This document shows, one piece after another, positions 29,024 through 38,946 of a DNA stretch of 62,605 nt. A model generated the notes under the pieces. The model saw only the letters and a list, made by a program, of their open reading frames with translations. It searched no databases and had not been told where the DNA came from. The DNA is taken from positions 1 through 62,605 of the IMG/VR virus record IMGVR_UViG_3300048110_000198. One strand, given 5' to 3'. Source of the stretch: a virus. The position numbers were made by a program, and so were the translations under genes. Position 1 is the stretch's first letter. Each line of letters opens with the position of its first letter.

Positions 29024-30795
29024 GCCATAATTGTCCTAATCCATGTAGGTGCGTTTGCCGCTCTGCCGCCTTGACCCCAAAATTTAGCTGATCCTGCTGA
29101 TACTGTTGCACCAGGTGCGATATCAACATGCATACCGACACCGTCCATATAACCAGAGCCTGCACCGATTGAAATAGCACCTGCAGATTTTGCAGCTTGT
29201 GCAAATTGACTTGCGATTTGAGTGTCACGTACCATACTTAGCCGTGTTCCATCTTTGTATATCCATATATCTGCTGCATATCCATGATCATGTCTATTCG
29301 AACCAACAGTACCAGTAGTATGGTCTTGTCCACCTGAGAATATAACAACATCTGTGTTTGTTGCATTAGCCGCAGATAATAAAATTCTCTCAAGTGCAGG
29401 AACAACTTTAAGTCTACGTGTTGCACCTTGGTTTCTGTATGTTACCGTTCCACCTTGACCATCATCGATTGCTTCTTCTGTAGATGCTTCATCTAGTTGA
29501 CCTTCTGCACTGTCTGGATTCGGTGCTATTTCAGACGCTGGACTACTAGGAGTAGCACCAGAGTTAGGTGGGACATTGCTTCTTGACATTGGTTCATGTG
29601 ATGGCATATTAGAAACAATACTTTCATCTACTTGAGTACTTTCAAGATTTTGAATATCTGCATGTGATACAGTTGATATACCAACTGACATTGCCGCTTG
29701 TGGTCCATTAAGATGTAATAGGCTACCAGTAGAAACATACATGTTCGTAGCAACTTTCGTGTGATTGCTACCTCCACTATCGTAAAATTGCGATCCATCA
29801 CTTTTTAAGTGTACTTGATTTTTAGCATTAAGTTTATAATTATTTCCTGCTTTTAGATTTATATCTTGTCCTGCTTCCATGTTTATATTTTTATCAGCAC
29901 GTATGTTGAAATCTTTTTCGGCTCGCATGGAAATAGAACCACTTGCATATGCCATAATCTCGCCCTGCGCTCCAATCTCTACCCAACCAGAACCAGTAGA
30001 GTTTATCATATATATCGTATCGTTTGTTCCGTCAAGTATTATACTAGCACCTGAACCTGTTTGAAGCCTAATCTGATTAGGGTGAATTGTTCCGTCTGGA
30101 CCTACACTACCGTCATCCATTGTTAGTGCATTACTACCCGGTGACTTTAATCCATACACCGTAGAATGCTGTGGGGTTTCATAACTTGCATCACGCACCG
30201 GTGATGCTGTAGTTTGTCCTCTTACTGAATCAGTATACACACCTTGACTTGCTGTGTTTGCATTTCTAGGGTGATTAGGTATTTGATTTTGTCCTCTTGG
30301 ATCATTTACATCTGGGTTTTGATGTTCAGTCAAGTTAGTAGCATTTGATTTTGCTGCTGGCTGATCAGAAAATACACCTTCGCCTTGTCCTGTTCCGTCT
30401 ACAGCTGGTGGTCCCGAAGCCCCACCCGATGCTACATCGGGTACTTCTTGTGCAACTGCAAACCAATAACCACGAGATATATCTCCATTATTTGCAAAGA
30501 ATACCATAACTGTAACACCTGCGTCAGGCGGAGCTGCAAACATACCGTAACTACCACTTCCATTACTGCCTCCAAATGGAGATGCATATTGAAAGAACAT
30601 TGGTTCTTCTGGTGTCCCACCAAATTTTGGGACATAAGCACTAAGTCTTCCTCTACCTTCTGGGTCAGGTTGTCCTGTAGAGATAGCCATGTATATACCA
30701 CTTTCGATATTTGAAAGTATAGGCGACTGTCTATGTTTTCGCTCTCTATTAATAGAGCTTGCTAATCCACCAGTTCCTTGATTATTAATTGACAT
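29020..30795 (-). CDS. 5: gp5-like baseplate spike with C-terminal M15-type peptidase
   Basis: 591 residues. The N-terminal part (ESGIYMAIST through GVTVMVFFANNGDISRGYW) is a gp5/VgrG-type OB fold. The middle (about 230-390) has short repeats such as GQDINLKAGNN and NQVHLKSDG that fit the triple beta-helix needle. The C-terminus (about 460-591) resembles D-Ala-D-Ala carboxypeptidase/M15 enzymes: RHDHGYAAD gives H502, D509, and GMHVDI gives H556, the three zinc ligands. T4 gp5 carries a muramidase in the middle; here that activity sits in the upstream gene and a peptidase tops the spike. It abuts the upstream gene without a gap. Confidence 0.82.
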   Translation of the reverse strand: MSINNQGTGGLASSINRERKHRQSPILSNIESGIYMAISTGQPDPEGRGRLSAYVPKFGGTPEEPMFFQYASPFGGSNGSGSYGMFAAPPDAGVTVMVFFANNGDISRGYWFAVAQEVPDVASGGASGPPAVDGTGQGEGVFSDQPAAKSNATNLTEHQNPDVNDPRGQNQIPNHPRNANTASQGVYTDSVRGQTTASPVRDASYETPQHSTVYGLKSPGSNALTMDDGSVGPDGTIHPNQIRLQTGSGASIILDGTNDTIYMINSTGSGWVEIGAQGEIMAYASGSISMRAEKDFNIRADKNINMEAGQDINLKAGNNYKLNAKNQVHLKSDGSQFYDSGGSNHTKVATNMYVSTGSLLHLNGPQAAMSVGISTVSHADIQNLESTQVDESIVSNMPSHEPMSRSNVPPNSGATPSSPASEIAPNPDSAEGQLDEASTEEAIDDGQGGTVTYRNQGATRRLKVVPALERILLSAANATNTDVVIFSGGQDHTTGTVGSNRHDHGYAADIWIYKDGTRLSMVRDTQIASQFAQAAKSAGAISIGAGSGYMDGVGMHVDIAPGATVSAGSAKFWGQGGRAANAPTWIRTIMA

Positions 30796-33700
30796 TTATT
30801 CTAATTCCTCTTTAACTTGTATCCTTGCAGATCCTATTTCAATTTCAAGTGTGCCACTGCCATCGGTTTCATCTCTTGGTACCCCAATTTCAAGTAAATC
30901 ATAATTACTAACTACTGTATTTCTAATAGTATCAAATCCCCCTGCCGTTCTACTTCTTATTTCTGGGTCAGCAAAGCTATAGACTCTATTTGGATCTATT
31001 GGATCAAAAGTTATTGTCGTCCCATCAGTCAATTCAATTCCATTGCTTAACCCTATAAATGTTTCTGTGTAAACTGATCCGTCATAATCTAACATTTTGA
31101 CTTCCACTAAATCATTTGTATCATTCCATGCACGTCTAACAGAATCCATATCTGATTGTGCATTGGTGTATTGGTTAATTTGTTCTTCAGTCAATACAAT
31201 ATCAGAACTTGCTTTTGCAACATTCTGTAAATCAATAGGTATTGGATTTTTAACAACAGTTCCATAAGTTACTACTTCTTCTTCGTTAGTATCTGGGTTA
31301 ACAGCAATTGTAGATTTAGTATCAATTGCATCTGATGTTGAAAAATCTTCTTCTGTTACTGTATTCTCTAACTCTTGCATTTCAGACAATCTTTTTTGTT
31401 GATCTTTTTTAGTCCAATCATATGGAACTGCATCTAGTTCTTGATATTCTTCAATCGTAACATCTAAGTCTTCAATAAGTTTTTGTTCTGCTAACAAGAA
31501 TCGTGACGGATCATTCTTAGCTAAATTTTCTATTTCAGTTTGTTTATCAACGAGACTATCATAATAGTTCTGGTCTTCTTCACTCATCATTGACCAACTA
31601 CCGTAATTTTCGTCTAGTAGTCTGACTTGCTCATTTCCTATCTTAGCAAGTATAACTGCTTCTTTGCCTGTAACTAAGGAATTAAATGTTTTTTCACCTT
31701 CAATTCTACTTAGCGCATATTGCTTGTGTGCAGCTACAACTTTTGGATCTACTCTAGGTGATACTTTAAGCTCTCCAGTTCTAATAGATTCAGCACGTGC
31801 TGTTGCAATCGGATTAGATGACATTGTTTCTACTGTTATAGCAGGATTTTCAAGCTGATAATTACTGATAATCTCATCCATACTCATGTAATTTACTGCA
31901 TCCATTTGTACAATCTCATCCGTAACAGCCGTTCTGTCAACATCAATATCTAACGGTTCGCCGTATACTTTATCAAGTAGACCTAGAAATTCCGGTGAAA
32001 CAACAGTTCCATTTTCTATTTCTTCATTGATGATAGTAGCCGCCTCTTCTGGTGTTCCATAAAAGTCAGTAAATTGTTGTTTTAATGCATCTACATCAGC
32101 TTGTGCTTGAGTACTACCATTTGCCGCTAACATTTCTGCCTCAGACAACATAGCGGCATATGCGGCAGAGTCTTTTGCTGTACCTATACCATCATCTAAT
32201 ATTTTATCTGCTTTTGTTATAAGAGAACCTCTAAATCCTTTATACTCTTCGTTTGCAAGTCGTGAAGTATCAGTTAATCCACCTCCGACAGTATCTTGTG
32301 GGGTATAAAATAGGCCAGGTGCTATCACTGGTGCTGCCGAGTCTCCACTACCGCCGGTGCCGCCTCCTCTGCCGAATAGATCACCGAAGTCACGTGGATC
32401 GCCTCGTTCTCCTGAGCCAATGCCGGCTGTATTGTCACCAAAACCTGCAAACTCTCCTGCAGGATCATTTCCGTACCCAAAGCCGTCTCCAATTATTGTA
32501 CTAAAGAATGGGTTAACAGGTAAGAAACTATCTGGTACTGGTATTCTAATCATTTCTAATTGTTGAGTGAACTGACCGCCGCTAAATGAACTTGTTACAT
32601 TTTTTACTGCATACAACATAGTAGCTAATTGTGCAATCTTAGTATTATCGTTATCATCTACGCCAGCAGATTTATTTACAACTACAGTAACAAAATTAGA
32701 TCCATTAATATTAGTAGGGTGACTGCGTTTATCATCTACTGTGTTGTTCAGTCCGTAAATTTCTTTAGCTGTTTTAGGAGTCAAGTATGTATCAATCCAA
32801 TATGGGTCTCCCTTGATAGTCAACTTCATAGTTTCCATACTGATATCCATGTTAACTGCTTCATAAAATTTAGCTTTCGCTAAAGTTATTTCACTTTCAT
32901 CAGATGATGAGAATATAGAAATATTTTGTTTATCACTTAGATAAGGTAACACAGCACGTTTGAATATAACAGGATTTACTAGCATAGCTTCTATAATGTC
33001 TTCTAGCTGTTGTGTAGTCAATCTTGATATCAGATCATCTCCCAACTCTTCCATTATTATTTGATTACTGCTACCCGTAATATTAGTCCAATCACTTCCA
33101 CTAAAGTTGTCTGAAATATTAGATACTTGTCCGTTAACAAAATTAGAAAAGTTTGCTCCCATTGCTTGTGCAACTATTTCATCTCTTCGGTTTGAAATTC
33201 TGCTATTTTCTCTTGCACCTTCAGAAAGTGCAGTATTAGCTGATGTTGCTCTATCAATTAAATCATTGTACTTTTGTCTCTGTTCATTAAAAGCAGCAGA
33301 ATTAACAATATCAGGATCATACTGTTTTGCAATTTCAATTTGTTCAGCTATTGACTTACCTGCCATCTCATCTAATATTTGATTTCTAAAAGCAGAATCA
33401 ACTCCCTGATCTGCCAATGCATTTCTTGAATTTTCTCGTAATGTTGATGATATACCTTCTGCTGAATTTTCTATTTCACTTCTTATACTATCCAAGTTCT
33501 CGACACCTGCATCTCTATCTACTTGTAATGAATTAAGTTGAGTTTCTAGTTGTTCTAATGCTTGCTGCGCCCTTGGATTTAAATCATTGACTATTGCATC
33601 AGTTCCATTTATAAAACTATCTGCGAATGCTGCATCTTCTGGTAAATTATATGCTTTTACTAATTGCCTGTTAAAACTTAAAGACAAATCTAAGATTTGA

Positions 33701-35469
33701 TCATTAAGTCCAGTAAACTGATGATAGTATACCTTTTTACATTTACCTGAATCAAATATTTCTTTAATCATCGTGGCTGAATTTTTTACTTTATTTGCAT
33801 TATCATAATTATTCTGTGTTATAATCTGTGGCTTTGTACATATAAAATAAGTTACTTTATGTCCAGCAACACCAGTCAACACATTAAGCCCACCTGGTTT
33901 TGGCGATGCTGATGGTATTACTGAAACAACTTGATTGAATGTATCCTCTTCAGATGTTAATGCATTTCTAATATCTAAAGATTGAATACAAATATCATAT
34001 ATTGCATCTATAATACTTAAACCAGGAGTTATAGTTCCTATTTGTTCAGAAACATTTACCCCACCTCTACGGACACCTACTGTATTATTTGCAGATCCCG
34101 GTTGAGCGGTTTCATCATTCATTTTAGATTCGCCGTATTCAGTTAAAAAGTCATTGTCAAATTCAATCACATATTCATGTATGAACGCATTTGATGCCGC
34201 AGTACCACTACTGAAATCCTTCTCTCTGATAGTTTCGTTAAGTTTATCTAAGAATGATTGTAATGTTTCTTGTAATGTTTCTTTAATAACAAATTCAAAA
34301 TTATGGTCTATCAAATTTATACTTGAACTAGTAGCATAATCTTGTGCAATCGTACCTTCAATAGTAGTTATAGTACCACGTGTATCAGTTCCAGTTGCCA
34401 CATCACCGATGTTACTAATAACAAAAGGGAAGACTTTAGTAAGATTTTGACCTTCACTGACTTGCGTAACACCTTCATCTGTATATCCTTTAAAGTTTAA
34501 CTTTAGAAAGAATTTTGCTTCTGCAATACTTGAGTATCCAGATAGTAAGGACGCATTCATTAAATTATCATTTAGACTTGTGTTACCAACTTGTACTATC
34601 GAAAACGACATCGAAGTAGCAGTACCTGCTAATTTAGAAGTGCTACTTGACCCAGCACCCAATGATGTTATTTCTAAATCTTGTATATTAAATTCTGTAG
34701 TTACTGCTGTTTCAGCAACAGTAATATATCTCATGTCACTGCTAGGCCAACCATTTGAAATGATAGTATCTATATTAGAAGTTTCGTTAAACATAAAGTC
34801 AAATGCATCTGCTTGATTGACAATGAACAATTCGATGTTATATGTAAAGTTTAGGTATTCATCTAATGCATTGATCCACCATTCATCATTGTTTTCCATC
34901 TGAGTAACAATTTCACTTAAACTTTCAGCATTAGAAAAATTCGTACTTGGTGAAGACGTTGCAGTATTGTCAGATGACGTTATTTCTCCATCACCGCCCG
35001 ATATCGGAGAGTTAGATGGTGTTACTGTTTCATTTCCCGGTCCGGGAGCAGTACCGCCAGTAAAGATGGCAGTTTCTGCTGCTCGTCTACGTACCAACCC
35101 TGGTACTACTTGCTGACTTGCTTTATTATAAAGTGGCATAGCTGCCGCAATTTCTTCTCTTGATCTTCTACCATTATCAGTTAATTGGTCAATACTACCT
35201 ACATTGTACGCAAAACTAGTTAATGCTTGCCTTTCAGCAGGAGTCCAGTTATACGTACTATCATAACTGTCAACATTTGATTCATATCTTCCGAGCTGTC
35301 CTTGTAACATAGTTCTTGCTTCTGCTTCACTAACTCTTATGTTAGGTGGCGAATTTCTATTCCTACTACCGGCATATGATCCATACCCAATAGACCATTG
35401 ACTATGATCCCAGTATGGAGTTGCGCTAAACCCTTCGTATTGTGCAATTAAATCAACAGTGTTTGTCAT
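30796..35469 (-). CDS. Lysozyme-baseplate hub fusion protein
   Basis: 1,557 residues. Residues 1-135 are a GH24 T4-type lysozyme: E12 in QYEGF, D21 in WDHS, and S26 in the place of the usual Thr, then SIGYG. A Ser/Thr/Gly linker follows. Residues about 190-700 look like a gp27/hub module (YHQFTGLNDQILDLSLSFN), then a coiled coil (about 690-780). The segment TIKGDPYWID near 920 is common in structural proteins of these phages. After a Gly-rich stretch near 1,060-1,110 the C-terminal 450 residues are mainly helical and acidic. Position between gp53-like and the spike supports a hub role. The gp27 match is from local pattern only. Confidence 0.72.
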   Translation of the reverse strand: MTNTVDLIAQYEGFSATPYWDHSQWSIGYGSYAGSRNRNSPPNIRVSEAEARTMLQGQLGRYESNVDSYDSTYNWTPAERQALTSFAYNVGSIDQLTDNGRRSREEIAAAMPLYNKASQQVVPGLVRRRAAETAIFTGGTAPGPGNETVTPSNSPISGGDGEITSSDNTATSSPSTNFSNAESLSEIVTQMENNDEWWINALDEYLNFTYNIELFIVNQADAFDFMFNETSNIDTIISNGWPSSDMRYITVAETAVTTEFNIQDLEITSLGAGSSSTSKLAGTATSMSFSIVQVGNTSLNDNLMNASLLSGYSSIAEAKFFLKLNFKGYTDEGVTQVSEGQNLTKVFPFVISNIGDVATGTDTRGTITTIEGTIAQDYATSSSINLIDHNFEFVIKETLQETLQSFLDKLNETIREKDFSSGTAASNAFIHEYVIEFDNDFLTEYGESKMNDETAQPGSANNTVGVRRGGVNVSEQIGTITPGLSIIDAIYDICIQSLDIRNALTSEEDTFNQVVSVIPSASPKPGGLNVLTGVAGHKVTYFICTKPQIITQNNYDNANKVKNSATMIKEIFDSGKCKKVYYHQFTGLNDQILDLSLSFNRQLVKAYNLPEDAAFADSFINGTDAIVNDLNPRAQQALEQLETQLNSLQVDRDAGVENLDSIRSEIENSAEGISSTLRENSRNALADQGVDSAFRNQILDEMAGKSIAEQIEIAKQYDPDIVNSAAFNEQRQKYNDLIDRATSANTALSEGARENSRISNRRDEIVAQAMGANFSNFVNGQVSNISDNFSGSDWTNITGSSNQIIMEELGDDLISRLTTQQLEDIIEAMLVNPVIFKRAVLPYLSDKQNISIFSSSDESEITLAKAKFYEAVNMDISMETMKLTIKGDPYWIDTYLTPKTAKEIYGLNNTVDDKRSHPTNINGSNFVTVVVNKSAGVDDNDNTKIAQLATMLYAVKNVTSSFSGGQFTQQLEMIRIPVPDSFLPVNPFFSTIIGDGFGYGNDPAGEFAGFGDNTAGIGSGERGDPRDFGDLFGRGGGTGGSGDSAAPVIAPGLFYTPQDTVGGGLTDTSRLANEEYKGFRGSLITKADKILDDGIGTAKDSAAYAAMLSEAEMLAANGSTQAQADVDALKQQFTDFYGTPEEAATIINEEIENGTVVSPEFLGLLDKVYGEPLDIDVDRTAVTDEIVQMDAVNYMSMDEIISNYQLENPAITVETMSSNPIATARAESIRTGELKVSPRVDPKVVAAHKQYALSRIEGEKTFNSLVTGKEAVILAKIGNEQVRLLDENYGSWSMMSEEDQNYYDSLVDKQTEIENLAKNDPSRFLLAEQKLIEDLDVTIEEYQELDAVPYDWTKKDQQKRLSEMQELENTVTEEDFSTSDAIDTKSTIAVNPDTNEEEVVTYGTVVKNPIPIDLQNVAKASSDIVLTEEQINQYTNAQSDMDSVRRAWNDTNDLVEVKMLDYDGSVYTETFIGLSNGIELTDGTTITFDPIDPNRVYSFADPEIRSRTAGGFDTIRNTVVSNYDLLEIGVPRDETDGSGTLEIEIGSARIQVKEELE

Positions 35470-35470
35470 A

Positions 35471-35761
35471 TTACTTCATCTTATCTATGTTTGTGCGTTT
35501 AGGTACATATATTTTTTTACCTGCTACAAAATCATTTATTGGATCTAGTATAGCATCAGGGTTTCTTTTTGCAAATATCCACCAATACTTAGCAGTGCCA
35601 TATTTTTCAAAACTATATAAGTCAGGTCTTTGATCAAACTCTTGTGGTATGGCGACATACTCATCTAGTGGATCTCTGAAAAGTACTCTAGGTTTTTGAA
35701 TATCTAAAACTCTACTGAATAGGACACTAGTCTTACTCCATGGGGAATGTGATTTATACAT
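35471..35761 (-). CDS. 53: Baseplate wedge protein gp53-like
   Basis: 96 residues from the ATG at 35761; an upstream in-frame ATG at 35767 abuts the GGAG ribosome site, whereas 35761 has 6-base spacing. The core YGTAKYWWIFAKRNPDAI, then DPINDFVAGKKIYVPKR is the LysM-like domain pattern of gp53 and tail protein X relatives. T4 gp53 is longer (about 196 residues) with the LysM-like part at its end. It overlaps the gp48-like gene by 8 bases. Confidence 0.68.
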   Translation of the reverse strand: MYKSHSPWSKTSVLFSRVLDIQKPRVLFRDPLDEYVAIPQEFDQRPDLYSFEKYGTAKYWWIFAKRNPDAILDPINDFVAGKKIYVPKRTNIDKMK

Positions 35762-36320
35762 AACCATCTCCTTTCATTGAGCCACTTAAATATCTATCAA
35801 GTGTAAATTTTTCTCTTACACTCTTGGGAGAATATGTTGTAGTCAAACTCATAACAAAGTTACTGATTACAGGCAATCTGAAATCGTCTACTTCGATATA
35901 ATCAACATCTGCATCCAAGTTATATGTAAAGTCACGTACTAATACAGGAACGTTTGTATATACACCATGTGCTGTAAATCTTAGTACAGGCGGTGGGAGT
36001 CCTTTGTTGGGATCGTTCTTACCGAAATTCATTTTCATCGAACCACGAAAGAAATTCATACCTTTCATAATATGTCTTGCTTGCTCTTCATTCTCAATAA
36101 CAATAGGTGCCGCAATAGTTAGTTCAGCATTCGCTGCCATATCAAATGCTCGTTGTTGAAAGTTAGAATGTGTCAAATCATATGAACTATAGTTAGAACT
36201 TGCGATACTAGTCACAGTAGGCGTGTATGGGAAATTGAATTCTCTCATACCGCTAGGTGCTAATCTACCGCTCGGATCCGTAATGAATACGTTTTGTCTT
36301 GTTGCATATGGATTATTCAT
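35754..36320 (-). CDS. 48: Baseplate / tail-tube junction protein gp48-like
   Basis: 188 residues from the second of two adjacent ATGs (36320 gives 6-base spacing from GGAG; 36323 is the alternative). The segments PPPVLRFTAHGVY and VPVLVRDFTYNLDADVDYIEV, then LPVISNFVMSLTTTYSP resemble T4-type gp48/gp54 tail-tube cap proteins, although T4 gp48 has about 364 residues. It is the first gene of the late operon running to 28391. Confidence 0.6.
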   Translation of the reverse strand: MNNPYATRQNVFITDPSGRLAPSGMREFNFPYTPTVTSIASSNYSSYDLTHSNFQQRAFDMAANAELTIAAPIVIENEEQARHIMKGMNFFRGSMKMNFGKNDPNKGLPPPVLRFTAHGVYTNVPVLVRDFTYNLDADVDYIEVDDFRLPVISNFVMSLTTTYSPKSVREKFTLDRYLSGSMKGDGYV

Positions 36321-36346
36321 CATAATCTCCTAGTTTGTGTTATCAG

Positions 36347-36354
36347 TATTTATC
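36347..36354 (-). promoter_or_regulatory. T4-type late promoter (GATAAATA) for the gp48-spike operon
   Basis: GATAAATACTGATAAC on the minus strand, 27 bases before the gp48-like start. It is divergent from the sigma70-type promoter of gp55. Confidence 0.75.
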
Positions 36355-36384
36355 GTTGTATAATATACGAATATAATAAAGTAC

Positions 36385-36413
36385 TTGACATTGATAATTT
36401 TAAGTAGTATAAT
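36385..36413 (+). promoter_or_regulatory. Sigma70-type promoter for the gp55-gp47-gp46 operon
   Basis: TTGACA (36385-36390), 17 bases, TATAAT (36408-36413). An ATTAGGAG ribosome site and the gp55 ATG follow within 25 bases. Use of the host-type promoter fits a gene that must be made before late transcription. Confidence 0.9.
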
Positions 36414-36437
36414 AGTAGTAATTATTAGGAGATTACC

Positions 36438-37331
36438 ATGGCCCGTAGAGGACAAAATTATTTAAACAACAGAGATATGCTCAAGCAGATTCATATTTCT
36501 AAGTCAAATTTCTCATGGTTTGAAGACCGTGACAAGCATCATCAGTTTGATGTTATTATTGATAACGTTGCTGGAGAACTAGACGTTGCGGCTGAAATCC
36601 GTGAACTAGAAGCAACAGCACGTGAAAACCGTGCAAATCGTATTCAAAAAGAAGCATGGGATTTGAATACAGATAAAAAAATGAAACAAGCAAACTTTGC
36701 AGTTGATCATGATTCATTTGAACAAAATGAACTAGTGTTTCGTGTTATGACTTTTGAACACATTCCAGATGAACCTGGACGTAAAGCAAATCCAAAGACA
36801 GTAGCAGATCACAAAGTTAAACTTCCGTTTCCTCCATTCAAACAATACATTATTGATGGAAATGATATCCGCGAAGTTGGTATCTCACATCACAACAAAG
36901 ATAAAGAGTTTGATATCGTTACTGGTCGTGTAACAGCAACACTTGCAAACATGTACATCAAACTAGTAGAACGTTATTCACAACGTGCTAACTGGCGTGG
37001 TTACACATACATTGATGAAATGCGTGGACAAGCATTGTTACAATTGACACAGATTGGTTTGCAGTTCAACGAAGCTAAGTCAGACAATCCGTTTGCTTAT
37101 TATACTGCCGCAGTTAATAACTCATTCACTAGAGTACTAAACATTGAAAAGAAAAATCAAGGTATTCGTGATGATTTGTTAGAGAATAGCGGACAAGCTC
37201 CATCATGGACACGTCAACTTGAGCATGAAATGAAATCAAGTGAACGTTGGCAGAAAGTTATTAAGACTAAGATCACAGACGAAGCAATTCCAACTGAAAC
37301 AATCAAAGAGATTTATGCAGACAATGACTAA
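36438..37331 (+). CDS. 55: Late-transcription sigma factor gp55
   Basis: 297 residues. The C-terminal two thirds carry the gp55 core: GYTYIDEMRGQALLQLTQIG (region 2-like helix), then NPFAYYTAAVNNSFTRVLNIEKKNQ and the PSWTRQLEHE segment. gp55 directs host RNA polymerase to NATAAATA late promoters together with the sliding clamp. T4 gp55 is 185 residues, so this one has about 100 extra N-terminal residues, which is usual among marine relatives. The many late octamers in the window fit its presence. It overlaps gp47 by 8 bases. Confidence 0.93.
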   Translation: MARRGQNYLNNRDMLKQIHISKSNFSWFEDRDKHHQFDVIIDNVAGELDVAAEIRELEATARENRANRIQKEAWDLNTDKKMKQANFAVDHDSFEQNELVFRVMTFEHIPDEPGRKANPKTVADHKVKLPFPPFKQYIIDGNDIREVGISHHNKDKEFDIVTGRVTATLANMYIKLVERYSQRANWRGYTYIDEMRGQALLQLTQIGLQFNEAKSDNPFAYYTAAVNNSFTRVLNIEKKNQGIRDDLLENSGQAPSWTRQLEHEMKSSERWQKVIKTKITDEAIPTETIKEIYADND

Positions 37332-38334
37332 TCTATTTAATAAACTTGCATTTTTTACAGACATTCATTACGGCATGCGTAACAACGCACGTCAACACAA
37401 TGAAGACTGTAGTGACTTTGTAGAATGGTTTATCCAAGAAGCAAAAGCAAAAGGGTGCGAAACATGTATCTTTGGTGGTGATTGGCATCACAACCGTGCA
37501 AGTTTAAATATTTCTACGATGAAGTATAGCATCGATGGTTTGCGCAAACTAAGCAAAGCATTCGATAAAGTGTATATGATTAAGGGAAATCACGATTTGT
37601 TTTATCGTGAAAGCCGTGAGATTAGCAGTATCGAATTTGCTAAAGAGTTTGATAACATTATCATAGTAGAAGATACAATGATTGAAGGTGATGTTGCACT
37701 TGTGAGTTGGCTTGTAGGTGATGAATGGAAGAAAGTTCCTAAGATTAAAGCAAAGTATATGTTTGGTCATTATGAACTTCCTACATTCAAACTCAATGCG
37801 ATGGTAGAAATGCCAGATCATGGTGGTCTTAAAATGGATATGTTCAAGAATCAAGATTATGTATTCACTGGACACTTCCATAAAAGACAAGTAAAAGGAA
37901 ATGTTATCTATACGGGTAACGCATTCCCACATAACTTTTCTGATGCGTGGGATGATGATAGAGGTTGGATGTTCTTAGAGTGGGACAAAGAACCTGAATT
38001 CTTTGCATGGAAAGATGCCCCTAAATATAAGAATATCAAACTATCACAATTACTAGATAATCCTTCTAAGTTCTTGCTACCGAAAACGACAGCAAGAATT
38101 TCATTGGATATTGATATATCTTATGAGGAAGCAAACTTCATCAAAGATACATTTATCGAAACATATGATTTAAGAGATTTATCATTAGTTCCAGTAAAGT
38201 CTACACAACACGAAGAAGACGTAGGTGCTGAAATTCACTTTGAAACTATTGATCAAATTGTTGTTGCGCAACTGTCCGCAGTTGAAGGAACATACAACAA
38301 AAATGTCTTAATCGAAATTTACAACAACCTATAA
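37324..38334 (+). CDS. 47: Recombination endonuclease subunit gp47 (Mre11/SbcD type)
   Basis: 336 residues from the ATG at 37324, close to T4 gp47 (339). Metallophosphoesterase motifs are in order: TDIHYG (D13, H15), GGDWHHN, KGNHD, FGHYE and TGHFHKRQ. With gp46 it forms the nuclease complex that resects ends in recombination-dependent replication. The open frame extends upstream into gp55, but the 8-base ATGACTAA overlap with the gp55 stop and the family start point to 37324. Confidence 0.93.
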   Translation: MTNLFNKLAFFTDIHYGMRNNARQHNEDCSDFVEWFIQEAKAKGCETCIFGGDWHHNRASLNISTMKYSIDGLRKLSKAFDKVYMIKGNHDLFYRESREISSIEFAKEFDNIIIVEDTMIEGDVALVSWLVGDEWKKVPKIKAKYMFGHYELPTFKLNAMVEMPDHGGLKMDMFKNQDYVFTGHFHKRQVKGNVIYTGNAFPHNFSDAWDDDRGWMFLEWDKEPEFFAWKDAPKYKNIKLSQLLDNPSKFLLPKTTARISLDIDISYEEANFIKDTFIETYDLRDLSLVPVKSTQHEEDVGAEIHFETIDQIVVAQLSAVEGTYNKNVLIEIYNNL

Positions 38335-38345
38335 CGGAGAAAAAG

Positions 38346-38939
38346 ATGAAGAAGATTCTTATTACGGGCAACCGTGATTATGGTTTATGCCAAGCATTAT
38401 GCGACATGTTCGAAGAAAATAGTTTCGAATATGAATGTGCAAGTAGAGCAACTGGATGGCAATTAGATACATACTTAGAACAAGTACGTTTAGGAAATCA
38501 TTTCGTAGAAAATGAATTCAATGTGTTTATAAACAACTCTGCTATGTGGAAATTTCACCAAGTTATGATTGCAGAAAATGTATACAACCGTGCCAATGAT
38601 GCAGACGTACATGCGCATTTCATTCATATGGGATCGACTGCGGATACAGGTGTTAAAGGTAGAACATGGAGATACCCAACAGAAAAGAAAGCATTGCGGG
38701 ATTATAACCGTGATCTAACTTATATGACTGCTGGAGGATCTAATGTTAAGTCAACTCTTTTATCTCCTGGTAGTTTGACTACTGAAAATGTTATGAAAAA
38801 ACACCCAGATAGACAACTAATTGATGTAGAATATATCGCAGATGTTGTTTTATGGTTGCTTAATCAACCAGAATATGTTAATATTAATGAAATTTCATTA
38901 GATCCTATTCAACATGGGACATACGCAAGAGAGAGGTAG
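38346..38939 (+). CDS. Short-chain dehydrogenase/reductase-like protein
   Basis: 197 residues. KKILITGNRDYGLCQALCDMF is a Rossmann dinucleotide-binding start, FINNSAM resembles the NNAG strand, GSTAD the catalytic serine strand, and YPTEKKALRDYN the Y-x-x-x-K active-site pair. It is shorter than a usual SDR (about 250). Substrate unknown. It is placed between gp47 and gp46 in the same operon, with 11 bases to gp47 and 7 to gp46. A metabolic or regulatory link with nuclease genes is not obvious. Confidence 0.65.
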   Translation: MKKILITGNRDYGLCQALCDMFEENSFEYECASRATGWQLDTYLEQVRLGNHFVENEFNVFINNSAMWKFHQVMIAENVYNRANDADVHAHFIHMGSTADTGVKGRTWRYPTEKKALRDYNRDLTYMTAGGSNVKSTLLSPGSLTTENVMKKHPDRQLIDVEYIADVVLWLLNQPEYVNINEISLDPIQHGTYARER

Positions 38940-38946
38940 ATTACTT

